Assembly: GCA_039566865.1 (NCBI GenBank)
Contig: CM076962.1
Span: forward strand, 11,030,743 to 11,094,742
Source of the DNA: Aurelia coerulea
Taxonomy: Eukaryota > Cnidaria > Scyphozoa > Semaeostomeae > Ulmaridae
DNA: 64,000 bases
Direction of reading: 5' to 3'
How positions within the stretch are numbered: the first letter of the stretch is position 1; every line of letters starts with the position of its first letter. Positions 48,415 through 60,601 of the stretch are shown here, in pieces. A model generated the notes under the pieces. It saw nothing but the letters and a program-made list of their open reading frames with translations. It did no database searches and was not told the origin of the DNA. The position numbers and the translations under genes were made by a program.

Positions 48415-50565
48415 TTATATTCAAATATAACAACTGTTTAATGGTCCTCGTACCGAATTTATCAAAACATGCTTATTCAAAAACATCAATCTCCAAAACC
48501 TCGAGGTGTTGAAACTAAACTGCGTTACAAACTTCGTATAGTCTTGATTGAAACGCACGTAAGGCCATTGAAAGCTCCTTTTTCTTGCAGCTCCTTGAGC
48601 ATCTTTAGAATGGTCTAGTTTTTTGTGACGTTTAATTTCTATCTGGGAGACATCCTTCCATGTCAACTTCAAAAAAATTGACACTGATTAAGGGGGTCAA
48701 CACATAATACTCTGCAAAATAAATGCCTCTAAAGTCATAACTTTTGAACCACTGGCTCTATGACAATGAAACAAACATTGCTGAACTTATCTTGAAATGG
48801 GCTTTCATTTAATATATATAGTTTATTCATTTTTGACGATGTCTTCAATAAGTGGCTGTTGCGCATGCGTAATGACAAAAAAGCCATGTTAGGCTTTATT
48901 CATAATGTGAGCATCATTATATGATGCAGCAGGTCTTCTTATGTATATTTAGCATTTCTTTTTGCTTTTTTAAATCAATTGATGACCAATTTTAGACAAA
49001 AATTGCTCTTTTTCGCGTACAAAATATATAAATTTTGACTTCAGTGAAAATGTTAGTGTTACGATTCAAAAATTTCAAAATAAAAATTAAAAGGATGTCA
49101 TCCTTCTATGTTTCAAATCTCACGTCAAAATGGATTGTCAATTTGGAGATACAACGTGACAAAGTCCATGTGCTTTTACACCCAATTTTGCAATATTTGC
49201 TGACGTCAGCACTCAACCATGTGACTTAAACAGAAAAAAATTCCTTCATTTTGGTTGCCTTATTCTTTCAGCTACTTGTGCCAAGTTTTATATCTCTAGC
49301 ACTTATGGTTCTGAGAATATGGAGGGGGCACTTTGTGCCCCCTAGTCTCCCCAAAGTTTCAGAAAGCCTAGTCTGGATAGGGTTACGGTCTAAAGTAATT
49401 GGCTACATTTTAAAACTTCATCGCTCTATTTAATACATGTATAGAACTGACCTCATTATTTCCAATGCCAAAAGAGATCAATTTTACTTCGTTTTGTTCT
49501 GAAACCGGTGTAATAACACTGCAATCGTAATAAAGCCACAAAACACGATCATGATAAAGAGGCTGTTCAACAATTGCAAAGTGAAGAGTTCACTTTCATG
49601 AAATGACCCCCTGTTCAAGGTTTTAGGACGACCATTCACCATGATGATAATAAGAATAGAATAAACACGACATTCGTCTGTGTTTCAATTAATTCTACAG
49701 CCAATCAATTATATTGGACAATGTCGAATGGAAGCTCGATCATTCTCAAAAGAGATCATGGCCGTGTTGCTTTGTCTTGAGTCCTCTACAGCCTCTCCCC
49801 TATACTAAATCGCTGTATTATCTACAGTAATTATCTAACCAGATTAGCAGCCACAATTAGTAATGTAGAATAACGCACTTTGTTCTGGAAATTGATGCCC
49901 GCCTCCTAAACGTAAGCCACGCTGAAAGCTAAACCGCGCATCATTGGAGCCGCTGGCCTCTTGATTCTACCAGGGCAACAGGACACTCTCACAACTTTGG
50001 ACTCACACTCATTTAAGTTATCAACCAATCTCAGTATATGGTCTGCTGCGCCAGCAAATATTTTGATGCAAGTTGGTATCATATGAACACACCGGAATTT
50101 TGAATTAGATCACCTCATATCTTTGCAGGAACAATTGTCTCCTCGCCATTCTTTTTCTGCGTTTTAAGCTGATCGTGGGGACCCTGAATTTCGTATTGTC
50201 GGCTATGCTGTATCATATTACGGGAGCAAAGATTAATGTTGATTACTGACCAATGTAGTATTTTGAAAAGGAGCAGTTCATTATGGCAGCATACAACGAT
50301 AGCAAAACTTGCGACCTGCACATTGAATTTACGATTTGATGCAAAAGATTCAAGGACGAACAGTTTATTTATTCTTCGTCATGCGCAAAATATAAAGACT
50401 CGTTGAAAACATACCCTACATGCTAATTCTGGATTAATCAAGGCCCTGTTGTACAAAGTCTTTTTTTGAGAACCTGTCTTTTCAAAACATGATCAGAATA
50501 ATATCAGCAATGATAATAAAAGTCCCAATGCAAGTTTACGGATATACTATTAGGTTTTTATAATG
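48415..50565. other. Non-coding, no gene recognised
   Basis: Several short frames without domains. A GGGGGCACTTTGTGCCCCC palindrome lies at about 49324-49342. Confidence 0.4.
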
Positions 50566-52198
50566 TTTTTTTTTTTTTTTTTTTTTTTATATCAAGACGC
50601 TATATCATTTGATACATGATCAACTACGGCTACAGATAACAAAAGATTATTTAAATACAAAATAAACAGTACGAAATAGAGGTTACAACTAAATACCTAA
50701 GAACCAAATCAGTTGACCCCCTGAAATGGATAGTGGTAGACTTTTTTCAAAGAGTTTGACTTCGTTTCCTGCTTACGGCCTCTATTACCATTGTCATTTG
50801 AAATATTTTACTCAGTTAATGTGCAAACTGAATGTTACCAATGTTACAAATGTTACAAGGCGAATGTCATTCTGGAGATAACAAGGGTCTGAATTGAGGC
50901 GTTTGGAGTATATATCATGAAGAAATTCAGAAAATGTCTGTAGGAGGAGTTCATCTTCGTTGGACATTAAGTATATAAGTTTCTGTTCATCTGTTGGTAT
51001 ATATTTGAAATTAGGGCAGAGATTTTGTGTTTTATCTAGGAACATTGTCCGTTCAGAGATAAATGTTTGGCACGAGAGAATGAAGTGGGTCTCGTTTTCA
51101 ATTTTGTTTTGGCAGGATCTGCAAAATCGTCTTTCTCTTTCTAAGGGACGCTTGAAATGTCTTCTTTTTTCTATTGCAAGGCAGTGGTCGCTAAGGCGCA
51201 ATTTTGATAGTATTCGTCTATGTGATCTGTTGGTAATTAGGGAGAGATAATTTTCATATGTAATTTGAGATTTGTATGTTTTATATGATAAGGCTTTTGG
51301 GCAGTCACTCAAGTGATTTTTCCACTGTATCTGATGCTCTTGTATAAGGGTTTCTTTTGTCGCATGTTTTGAGAGTAATGTAATAGATTCAGTATTTAGG
51401 CCATCCTCTGTAGGGTTATCAGTCAAGTTATTCATGTAAGAGGTTATTGTTTGACGATGGTTTATTGAGTTTTCGTATTTAAGGGCCTGAGATACCAAAG
51501 AGAGTGGTTCAGATTCATTAATTATATGTTTTATGAAGTTGTTAGTCCTGCAGTTTAAAGGGATGCTGAGGGGGTAGCGACCCACTTCACCGCGTACTAA
51601 TGCATTTGTGGTTGATCTATTCACTCCTAGTAAGCGTTTTAAAATTTGTGTGTGTATTCGTTCAATTTCACAACTATCCCAAAAATTTTGGTTTCGGTTT
51701 AGGTAAGGACCCCAGACCTCGGAACCATAGAGTAGAATAGGGGCTATGGTAGAATCAAATAGTTTCAATGCTGCTTTTATGGGAAGAAATTTTATTTTAT
51801 GGCGGCTGTTAAGGGCTAACAAGGCACGGTTAGCTTTAGCACTAAGTATATTTAATGTTTCATGGAAATTGCAGGCAGCATTTATTGTGACACCAAGGTA
51901 GGTGAACTCTGTGACGTTCTCCAATGGGGAATTATTAATGTTGAAATTTTGTTTGTATTTGGTATTATTTTTATAGAACGTCATACATTTTGATTTATCA
52001 TTATTAACTTGGAGTTTCCATTGGTCACAATAATTAGATAAGCTATTCAAGCATTGTTGTAGACCATCGTGGGAAGACGAGAGAATGATTAGATCATCAG
52101 CATAGACGAGGCAAGAGATAGGCTCATGCCCAAGGTCTAATGGTGTAGGATTGGTCTTACTAAGTTCGTCAACTAGATCATTTATATAAAGGTTAAAG
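50566..52198 (-). mobile_element. LINE 3' part: reverse transcriptase C-half, 3' UTR and poly(A)
   Basis: Minus strand. From 52198 the frame reads LYINDL, then SCLVYADDLIILS (catalytic YADD at about 52093-52104), WKLQVNNDKSKCM, YLGVTI, LYGSEVWGPY and a C-terminal CRSCQNKIENETHFILSC zinc-knuckle-like segment, with the stop at 50812. A 3' untranslated stretch of about 220 bp leads to 23 A residues (T run at 50566-50588 on the plus strand). The order is that of a non-LTR retrotransposon ORF2. The frame is intact for about 460 codons, so the insertion is fairly young. The N-terminal ~54 residues of the open frame come from the inserted hAT element, not the LINE. Confidence 0.88.
52191..52198. repeat. 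Target-site duplication of the hAT insertion, left
   Basis: GGTTAAAG, repeated exactly at 53296-53303. Confidence 0.9.
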
Positions 52199-53295
52199 CA
52201 GTGGCGGCTGGTGCTATAGGGCACTTGGGGCAGTGCCCCACCAGCAAATCTCAAAGAAAAGTAAAAAATTATCACAAAATCATCAAATAATTTTGTGTTT
52301 GATTCGAATAAAACATCGGCACTGTATTGGAACTTGTTGTGTGAGCTCATCACTGGTGTGGGCGTGGCGTCGTTGTTTCTATTGATAAGTGAGGTATAAT
52401 GTCTATCGATATTGATAGAATCGGCTTCTCTTTGAGGCTCAGAGACGCTGCGATTTCTTTGACCTACTTTCTCTTTGTTTCCGTGTTTCTGGGCAAAGTT
52501 TTTCTGCCCGTCTCCAGATCCTTATTGTCATGCGCACTACAGTGTTTTCGTGGTTTTCGTCATTCCATGAAGTTAGCTGATTGGTCAATTTTCGCAAAAT
52601 ATAGGCAGAAATCAATTTGCCCTCCCCACTCAACAACAGCAACATCAATAGGTGCTTCAAACATTTCGTAGTTTCGTAGGCCTGTTGTTGTCAAAGAACG
52701 ATCGAAATGTGATAGACAAAGAGTAGACAAAGTCACGAAGAGAAATTAGAAGTAAAACGTTTGGGCCAGCAGATTGCCCAGACTTTCAGTTGAAGTAATC
52801 ATCGCGTGGATTTACAAGGAGCTGGTATTCAAGGTAAGACGAAGACTGGCTTACAGGTTGCAGCGAGTTTTTGGAGGGCCTACTACTGTTCCTATCCTTG
52901 CCTCTTTGCTTGTTGGCGAGTCTCAACCAGAAAAAACTTGGACAAAGTACAATGCTTGCGACTGATGTCTATTTTGTTGCGATTTAAAATGTTTGTTGCA
53001 TTCTTCAGAGAGAAATAGCACTTTTTACAAAATTTGAGATCAAAACAAAGGAAGGCAAGGAAATATCTTTCGAGGTATTCTGCCGTAAGTAAGCAAGCAC
53101 TGAATCGCAGAATGAAAACTAGGTATGCCCAGTTCCTACAGAAATTTTCTAGAAAATGTATCGAAAAGGGCGTTGCCAGCATTTTCCGAGCGTTTGAAGG
53201 GCGTGGTCACTGAAAATTTTCTGGGGCTACGCCCCCAGACCCCCTTTTCTTCCCAATATTGCCCCACCAAATATTTTCCTCACCAGCCGCCACTG
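52199..53295. mobile_element. Non-autonomous hAT element (1,097 bp) inside the LINE
   Basis: Perfect 15 bp inverted ends, CAGTGGCGGCTGGTG and CACCAGCCGCCACTG, flanked by an 8 bp duplication GGTTAAAG. Both the tip sequence and the 8 bp duplication are hallmarks of the hAT superfamily. The interior has no transposase-like frame; the right end has the AAGGGCGTTGCC ... GGGGCTACGCCCCC subterminal motif. Removing the element and one duplication would restore the reverse-transcriptase frame exactly across LFN|LYIND. Confidence 0.9.
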
Positions 53296-53612
53296 GGTTA
53301 AAGAGTGTTGGACTTAACGGGCATCCTTGCCGGACTCCTTTAGAGCATTTGAAGAAATTAGTACATTGGTTGCTAATTTTGACTGCACATTCTGTTTTAT
53401 CGTACATGCATTGGATAGTTTTCAAGATGTTGCCATTAATTCCGTAATTTTGAAGTTTTTGAAAGAGGCCGCGGTGCCATACGCTATCAAATGCTTTCCG
53501 AAAATCAATAAAGGCTGCATGTACTTTCTTTTTTGAGGTATCATGGACATGATAATGTAGAGATGTTTGCTTTGCCACAATTGAAATAATTTCAGCTAAT
53601 ACCATCGATGCA
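53296..53612 (-). mobile_element. LINE 5' remaining part: reverse transcriptase fingers/palm
   Basis: Minus strand reads ISIVAKQTSLHYHVHDTSKK, AAFIDFRKAFDSVWHRGLF (first catalytic Asp region), NYGINGNILKTIQCMYD, GVRQGCPLSPTLFN, and then the hAT insertion. Similarity to reverse transcriptase fades upstream of about 53612, so the element is 5'-truncated, as is usual for LINEs. An open frame continues to about 53705 but reads nothing familiar. Clade not assigned (Jockey/CR1/I group). Confidence 0.85.
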
Positions 53613-53619
53613 ACACGGA

Positions 53620-54300
53620 CTGACTGGGGAATGTGCCATTGCTTAAATACTATATTTTGGAATACTTGTAGAACGACCGTGAAAATATTAGAGCGAGCCT
53701 TGTTTAACTCTAACTACAAACTGAAATTAAATAATGTCAATCATCCTCTATTGCACAGAATGAGCCTTGTTTCCTGACTGATATCAGATCATAATAAAGC
53801 TCCACTAACCTCAGCGATTGTAGTAATTATGATACTACTCAAATCAATTCCTCGTCGCATCTCCATTAAGCAAGAATACAGTGCTGCAAACCTGTCAAAG
53901 TCACGTTAACCGTTCTGACCCACAGACTACTTACGTCAATCTCGGTCATCACTCGCAGATATCCTATGCCATGACACAAGGCTTGCTACCGTCCCTATTC
54001 GACCACCATGCAATGTTGCTTTCGACCACAATTCAGTGCTTAGATATTCATGGATACTCCTTTAAGACGAAGAGTGACTGCTTTGTGATGCACGAGTCAC
54101 TTAGGAGTTATCAAGCACTTCAAATCTACTGTTTATTGCACCAAAGAATCTTCTTCACACAGCAGCAGCTAAACTTCTTCTTTGATTTTGCATCGCAATA
54201 ATGATTCTCTCATGCAGCGTTAGAAATCCCAGACCTTATGGGCCCCCTTATCAGTGGGCATTACCTAAAAGTTCACCTTTGATTACAATATAGTAAGTAT
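53620..54300. other. Non-coding, no gene recognised
   Basis: A 106-codon plus-strand frame (53881-54201) has no recognisable domain. Confidence 0.35.
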
Positions 54301-54308
54301 GACTACAA

Positions 54309-54490
54309 GAGACCTTTTTCTACAAAAAAGTCTGGATCGAGCGATATTTTTATACATTTTTATACAAGAGATTCGATCAAGTGGCGTTAGGACTTCAATC
54401 ATTATTGTGCACTATCGAAAATCTTCAAAATTTATATGATATCATTATATTCCAGTTCTTTTTTTAGAATAGCTAAAAGATCTATTGGGA
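54309..54490. repeat. Dispersed repeat, copy 2
   Basis: Partner of 24381-24565, in the same orientation. It lies just before the degraded hammerhead repeat, which may be coincidence. Confidence 0.6.
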
Positions 54491-54533
54491 ACCGGTTTGG
54501 AATTGATAGCCTATGCATGTATTTTTATACAAA

Positions 54534-54660
54534 GTGAACGATGAGAAGAAGAGGGACAACATCCACAGAGAGCAGGCATCGAGTTGATCTTTTGCGCTTT
54601 TTATTCAGTTATCTGGTAACTAGTTTCGCCCACTAGGGCATCTTCAGAGCAACACATATT
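54534..54660 (-). mobile_element. Degraded copy of the hammerhead-bearing terminal repeat
   Basis: Similar to the first ~125 bp of the repeats at 16989 and 17781: AGTGAACGATGAGAAG, GAAGAGGG, CAGGCATC, CGCTTTTT and then the hammerhead segment. It stops after CAGAGCAAC. No second repeat or target duplication was found. Confidence 0.6.
54612..54654 (-). ncRNA. Degenerate hammerhead-like motif
   Basis: Minus strand keeps CUGAAGA (54641-54647), stem II GCCC/GGGC and GAAACUAGU, but the cleavage base is U instead of C (54619) and the stem I strands no longer pair well. Probably inactive or weak. Confidence 0.5.
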
Positions 54661-54664
54661 TTAT

Positions 54665-57600
54665 ACATATATATGTATGTGCCCCCCCCCCCCTCCCTCC
54701 GTAACTTCATTAATATGCAGATATGAGGATGAAACTTAGTACAATCGTGTAAAGGAACAAAATCTACACAACAGGCTACTTTTTTATTCTTCATTACTTC
54801 CATGACGTCACTATGACGTCAACATTTAGGAAAATGGCAGTATTTGCTTACTATTAACAATATTGGCAATATTTAAGTTTTCATTTGATAATTTCTTTGT
54901 ATTGATAATGCTACTAAACTGTATCACAAAGCATCAACGAGTAAAAATCTGCAAAATAATGTTAATATAAGCTCATTGTTTATATCTTATATTCATTGTT
55001 TATTGACATTAGTTTGTCATTGCTTCATTTAAACCCCTAATTACTCATGCAAATACTCTAAAATGCCTTTAAATTATTCATAACGATTGATAGAACCAAT
55101 TTTGGCCATTTGAGGCTATCTAATACATTCGTTGTTATTTATATGACGTCTTGAACTTTTATGATGTCATAAACGTTAAAATTGCTGATTTCATGATAAA
55201 TTGATAAAATTATGTATTATCTCAAAGTTCTCATCGAAAGCTATCGAATGGTGGTATTCTGAATGATCTACGATCATCCTTGCAAAAACTAGATTCGCTT
55301 CTTTAATTGTCTAGCTAACCACGTGTTGAGGTTGGTCATGTGATCAGTATCTACGATTGTGAAAAAGAAATTCAAACTTTAATTAATCCATGAAATTTTA
55401 GGAAAATTCGCAAAGTTTCAGCTCTTTTTATTTTGAACTGACGACACTGCATCAAATAAACTTTGCCGCGGCATTTTGTGCCCCCCCCCCCCCTCCCAGG
55501 TAGTAATAGGGTTAAAGAAAAGTGTTCACGAAAGAAAGTAACTAAATATTTTTGTGTCAAAATTTGAAAAAAATACTGCAATTTGAAGAACATTATGTTC
55601 GAAGCTGTTGACGTTCTTAGCAGATTTTTAGGTATGAGTGTGGACTGTTCCAAAATTTAGGTCCTAGGTAGGAGAGAAAATTTTGGTCTGTGTCACTCTT
55701 TTGAAAGGGTTTAGTCAATTTGTTTCTTTGATCTTCGAGTTGTCCGTGCTTCCATTTTTCAACTCTTTATCACGTGCCAAATTGTTCCACCAGTAACAAT
55801 TGATATGGTTTACTTTGCTGGACCGCCCAAAGAGAGGATAAGATGCACTTACATAATGCAGCTTATCAACGGGGGCACCTGTTTACAAAGGTGTTTATCG
55901 TCAAACCTCTGTTGACATTGTTAAAACTGGCCAGCAGCGCTCTATCCTCTACGAAGTACAACCGTGTAAAGCGCATATAAGGGGGACGAAAATATACCTT
56001 ATTTACCATGCCTTTTCATTGTACAGCTAAAGAAATAATGAGGCGTAGGCCTTTTCTTTAGCCCGTTTATAGCAGCCATGAGATGAAACTATGTCTATAT
56101 TATATCATTTTTAAAAGAAAGAATGTCGAAAGCCTCTTTGCCTCTTTATTATATGATACTTTGACGACTTTCACTTGCATTATTTGCCAGGATTTGTCTG
56201 TGCCTTTAACTTATATTTTGACAAATTTTTCAGGCAAATTGATCATATTGCTCTACTTTTCCAATTGATATTGATAGCTAAAGAGCTATAAGCTCTCTAA
56301 ACTTATTACCGTTAATCAACTTGGTAGGCGCAGATATCGATGTCCTTACCTACATTTAAGAACATTGAAACGTTAAAAGTTCAGTTCGTACCAAGTATTG
56401 GTATTTTTTCTATTGATCATGCCAGTCATGAGAAATAATGAATGTCACTCCTGTGGTGAAAATGTTATGCATACAATGACGGCTAGAAAAGCTCTATTGG
56501 ATCTCTATTATGTAATTGACATCCCGGGTGAGTCAGAAGATGATTTAGACAAATAGACAAAGTTTGGGTTGCCTGCTTATCCCAAAATCCTTCTATTTTA
56601 GTATCAGAGAATATAATGATTTTCAGCGATATTTCCAATTGCGTCAAATTGTTTGAGCAACACTGAAGTGATAGCTTGAAAACCCATACCTTGAAGTGGG
56701 CTTCCAAAGACACAATAAACCTTGCCCTGTTTTCTTAATTCTGCCATTTCACATTAGCTTTTGGTTATTACATGATCACGAGATTAATTTCTGGCATGAT
56801 CAGACATATAAAAGAACTCAAAAGACAAACGGATAGATTTGCTCAAAACAATCTGTGCAGCTCCATAGTATACTTCAAAACCAGACCAATTCAGTTAACA
56901 TTGTTTGCACCCACTTCAGATCACGTGATTGTCCTCTGGAGAAAACTATCTTTTCATACAATTTAATGACTTCCTACTATGAAAGTGTGATCGCATCAAT
57001 AGATAAGAAATGACTTCGCAAGTGTTTGGTCACTAGACATGAAATGGGTGTAAGCCATTTCAGCTGAATTTGTCTGTTGAAAGCCATTTGCTGCAAAAAC
57101 AATACCCCTTGAGCTCGATCTTCCATGCAACATCTCAAAGTGACAAATCCAGCGTTTATTTGACTTTAGAATGATGTGATTTTTCATACGCTTACACTCG
57201 TTTGGCTATCCGGTAGTACCATTGGTTAAATTGCCTTTGTCTTGATATTCTTAGTAACAATGGTCTCTCCATGAACATTGAGCTTTTTTATTGCATATGT
57301 TCCAGTCTATGAGACAAGTCCACCAAATGAATTTTTATTTGCACTACAATATGATTTTTTCAGCATGAAAAGATTATTCGGGATTTTAATAAGAAAATTA
57401 AAGCAGCGCAGTTCCTAAATGCATTAAATCTGTTGCAAGGACAGCTAATTGTAGACTCATTGTATAAGTCTCAGTATTGCTCACTGAATTGGATTGCATC
57501 GCTTGCATTTAGATGAGAGAAGATATCAGATTAGTGAACAAATGCAAAGAATCAAGTCACATCTCTTTGATTGTTGTGGATTTCAACCAAAATGTGTGCC

Positions 57601-58370
57601 GTCAAGTAAAGTCCGCCTGTCTTCAATTGCTGAAAAATTTTGACTGGAGGATTTTATTTTTCATTTACTAAAGGTTAGAATAATTCCCTCTCGTTTAATA
57701 TTTCTTATTAAAAGTTTACTAATACAGATGCGTTCCTTCATGTCCCAAAAAATCTTTCAGCATTTGTATAACTATTTTTGGAAAATGGCAGCATCTTTGT
57801 TAACTCCTACGGATTTGAGGAGTCTATTGGTGCCAAGCACTTACAGTTTAAGACCATAATCTTGTTTTCTCATTTAAGCGTTACCCATTGATACCAGCTT
57901 GGTTTTTAACGACAATTAGAAACGGTTTTTGTCTTTCGGGAATCACGGTGTGTGGTTGTTTTCGTCTAACTTTACCGAGAGTAATTCAATATTTTTTCAC
58001 TGTAACAGCTGTCAAAGAGAGTAAATGCCTGTTGCAGCAAAATATAAATAGCAAACTATGACGTTTTTCACGATTACTGACATCGATTTCAATTTGCAAC
58101 TAATGACTTAGCATATGGCTACAAGTGGAAAGGCTTTAAGAAGACTTGATACTGATTTCAAAATGATTGAATATAGATGTTGCTGCAAGCATATGATGTA
58201 TATACTGTGTATCAGATGTATAATGCATAGGGTCGTAGATCTCATGTAAAAATAATGACTATCACTTTTTACTTGCTGTTTTGAATGGTACTTATTTTTT
58301 ATATTGTATCTTGCTTTTTCTGTTCTGAATATGACGTGCTTCTTGGATAATACTATTGAATATCTTTACT
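54665..58370. other. Non-coding, no gene recognised
   Basis: C runs at about 54681-54694 and 55480-55493. Paired TGACGTCA sites lie near 54813-54829, in what looks like interspersed repeat. No frame with a recognisable domain. Confidence 0.4.
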
Positions 58371-58905
58371 TGCCATTCTGAATAGCACTCGCTTTCTTAA
58401 TATTATTTACTTTTTTGAATATCTTTACCTACTATTTTCATTGTTACTTCCTTTTGTGAATATTACTTACATTTTTGAATATCTTTACTCGCTATTTTGA
58501 ATATCATTTACTTTTTCGAATATCTTTACTTACTATTTTCAATGTTACTTACTTTTATGAATATGTCCTACTTTTTTGAATATATTTACTGTCTATTTTG
58601 AATATTATTTACTTTTTCGAATATCTTTACTCACTATTTTCAATGTTACTTACTTTTATTAATATACTTACTTGCTATTTTGAATATCATTTACTTTTTC
58701 GAATATCTTTACTTACTATTTTCAATGTTACTTACTTTTTTAATATATTTACTTTCTATTTTGAATATCATTTATTTATCTTTTTCGAATATCTTTACTT
58801 ACTATTTTCAATGTTACTTACTTTTATGAATATATTTACTTTCTATTTTGAATATCATTTACTTTTTGAAAATCTTTACTAGCATTTTGAGCACTATTTA
58901 CTTTT
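58370..58905. repeat. AT-rich minisatellite, ~81 bp period
   Basis: Units built from TTTTGAATATCATTTACTT, TTTCGAATATCTTTACTTAC and TATTTTCAATGTTACTTAC recur about every 81-88 bp (TTTCGAATATC near 58518, 58616, 58698 and 58785). Each unit seems to derive from three ~27 bp sub-units. The 94-codon frame here is a by-product. Confidence 0.75.
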
Positions 58906-58909
58906 TTAA

Positions 58910-59900
58910 TACCACTTATTCTTCAATATAGAATAGACCATATTCTTACTTCTTTATTGACTATTTTCAAAAATTATTTTTTAATATTTTAACTATCATT
59001 CGCTACTTACCCCAAGTAAGGACTATCCCTTTCAAAGGTTTTGCATTTAGCAGCAATTTTGAAAATACAAGCAATTTGTCTGCTGTAGCACAGGATATCT
59101 GACCAAAATGACTTCTTCCGTGACGTGTTTATCACACTCGAATTACTTATGAGGATCAATGTAACGGTCAACGGCTGCGGTTATTCCAGCCGTAATATTT
59201 CACCATCAAACAAAGCTCACGATGAAAATGATGGGCCATCAAAATTAATACAGTTGTTAATAATTCAAGCATTGTTTAAACCCAGAAGAAGAGCATTGAA
59301 ATTTGAGGGCTGTCTCGCCAGAATATGGTTTGCTAGTTATCATAACAGTAAACCTATTGTTTCGTACAGAACTCGTTTAAATCATACTTCGAGAAAAATT
59401 TAGGCCTGACGAACAGGAGGTTTCTCAAACATTCATACTGTTCTAAGAGTTTCCTTGTCCTATGTGCAAATAAAAGGGACTAAAAAATGCCTAACTAAGA
59501 TATCATCAAAAAAGATCATTGTAATGTTGAACTTTTACCTTGCCTTATATCTTATATGAATCATTTGGTTTCATCATGGTCTCGTATGAAATAATACATA
59601 GAATTAACATTCATATACCATCTTAGAGGAAATCTAAAATCCAGAGCCTGTTTCTGTTTTGTTATTTTCGTCTGTAGTAGAAATTAATGAAGATCAGTGA
59701 TTTCAAGCAGCTTTTATCCTGGAAAACTGCTCAAAGAGGCGTTCAGTGAAAATCAAGAATTTCAGTTAACATGTTGTTGACTTTTGTGTCCTGCAAATTA
59801 AGACATAGCTCAACTAAAATCAAAAGTCCATGTACGTCCACATGAAGCTGCAATCTTAAAACTTTAACACCACTGCTTCCCTTTTATGTTTCCACCATTG
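58910..59900. other. Non-coding, no gene recognised
   Basis: A 92-codon frame at 59125-59403 has no domain. Confidence 0.35.
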
Positions 59901-59906
59901 TTGCAC

Positions 59907-60287
59907 GGGGGGGGGGGTCTTCGATAGTGAAGGTACCTGGGGATGTGCCGTGACGAAGGTTTTGGACTTCTAGTCCAGCCAAGGGTATAATTTTTTTGCA
60001 ATTTTGGTCTAGCAACGGTCTAGCCAAGGGTATCATTTTTGACAATATTGGTCTAGCGAACGGTCATGATATCATATTTGGTACAAATTTGACAATATTG
60101 ATCCAGAGAAGGGTCAAAATTGATCTAGCCAAGGATGCCATTTTCGTAGAAATTGGTTCTGGGAATGGTCAAATTCGTCTAGCCAAAGGTACCATTTTCG
60201 TAAAATTAGTCTAGCCAACGGTACCATTTTGAATATGCTCGTGGCAGACCCCTACCCAAACTTTAGCCAAGAACCCCCCCCCCCCCC
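59907..60287. mobile_element. Poly(G)/poly(C)-bounded element, diverged copy 3
   Basis: Bounded by a G run (59907-59917) and a C run (60273-60287). It shares GGGGATGTGCCG with copy 2, and its interior is tandem units of about 30 bp like GTCTAGCCAAGGGTATCATTT. Ends are not clean and no target duplication was seen, so it is older or from a sister family. Confidence 0.6.
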
Positions 60288-60601
60288 TGTGATTGTTCGT
60301 TTGATCTACTTTCAACGTTTTCAAAGCAATTTGATGAGGTTAAAACACATTTCAGAGGGCTGTACCAATCATGCCTGCACCACGAGGGATCTTGGTCAAT
60401 TGGGGTAGAAAACGACAAACTTAGAAACGACCTAAATACACTCCTGAATTGGTTTTTTATGTTAATGCCATGGTTGCAAACCCCGATAAGCTTCAACTGA
60501 TGTTCCTTTGACAACCATTTGATTCAATAAGCATGTAAAAATATTATTTGACAAAACAAACAGAAATGTCAGAGCCTTTCGGAGGTCAGATAATTATGTT
60601 T

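Noticed and set aside
52199..52353. Start of the 513-codon frame as a reverse-transcriptase N-terminus
   Set aside because: These first residues come from the inserted hAT element; the true upstream part is on the far side at 53296-53612.
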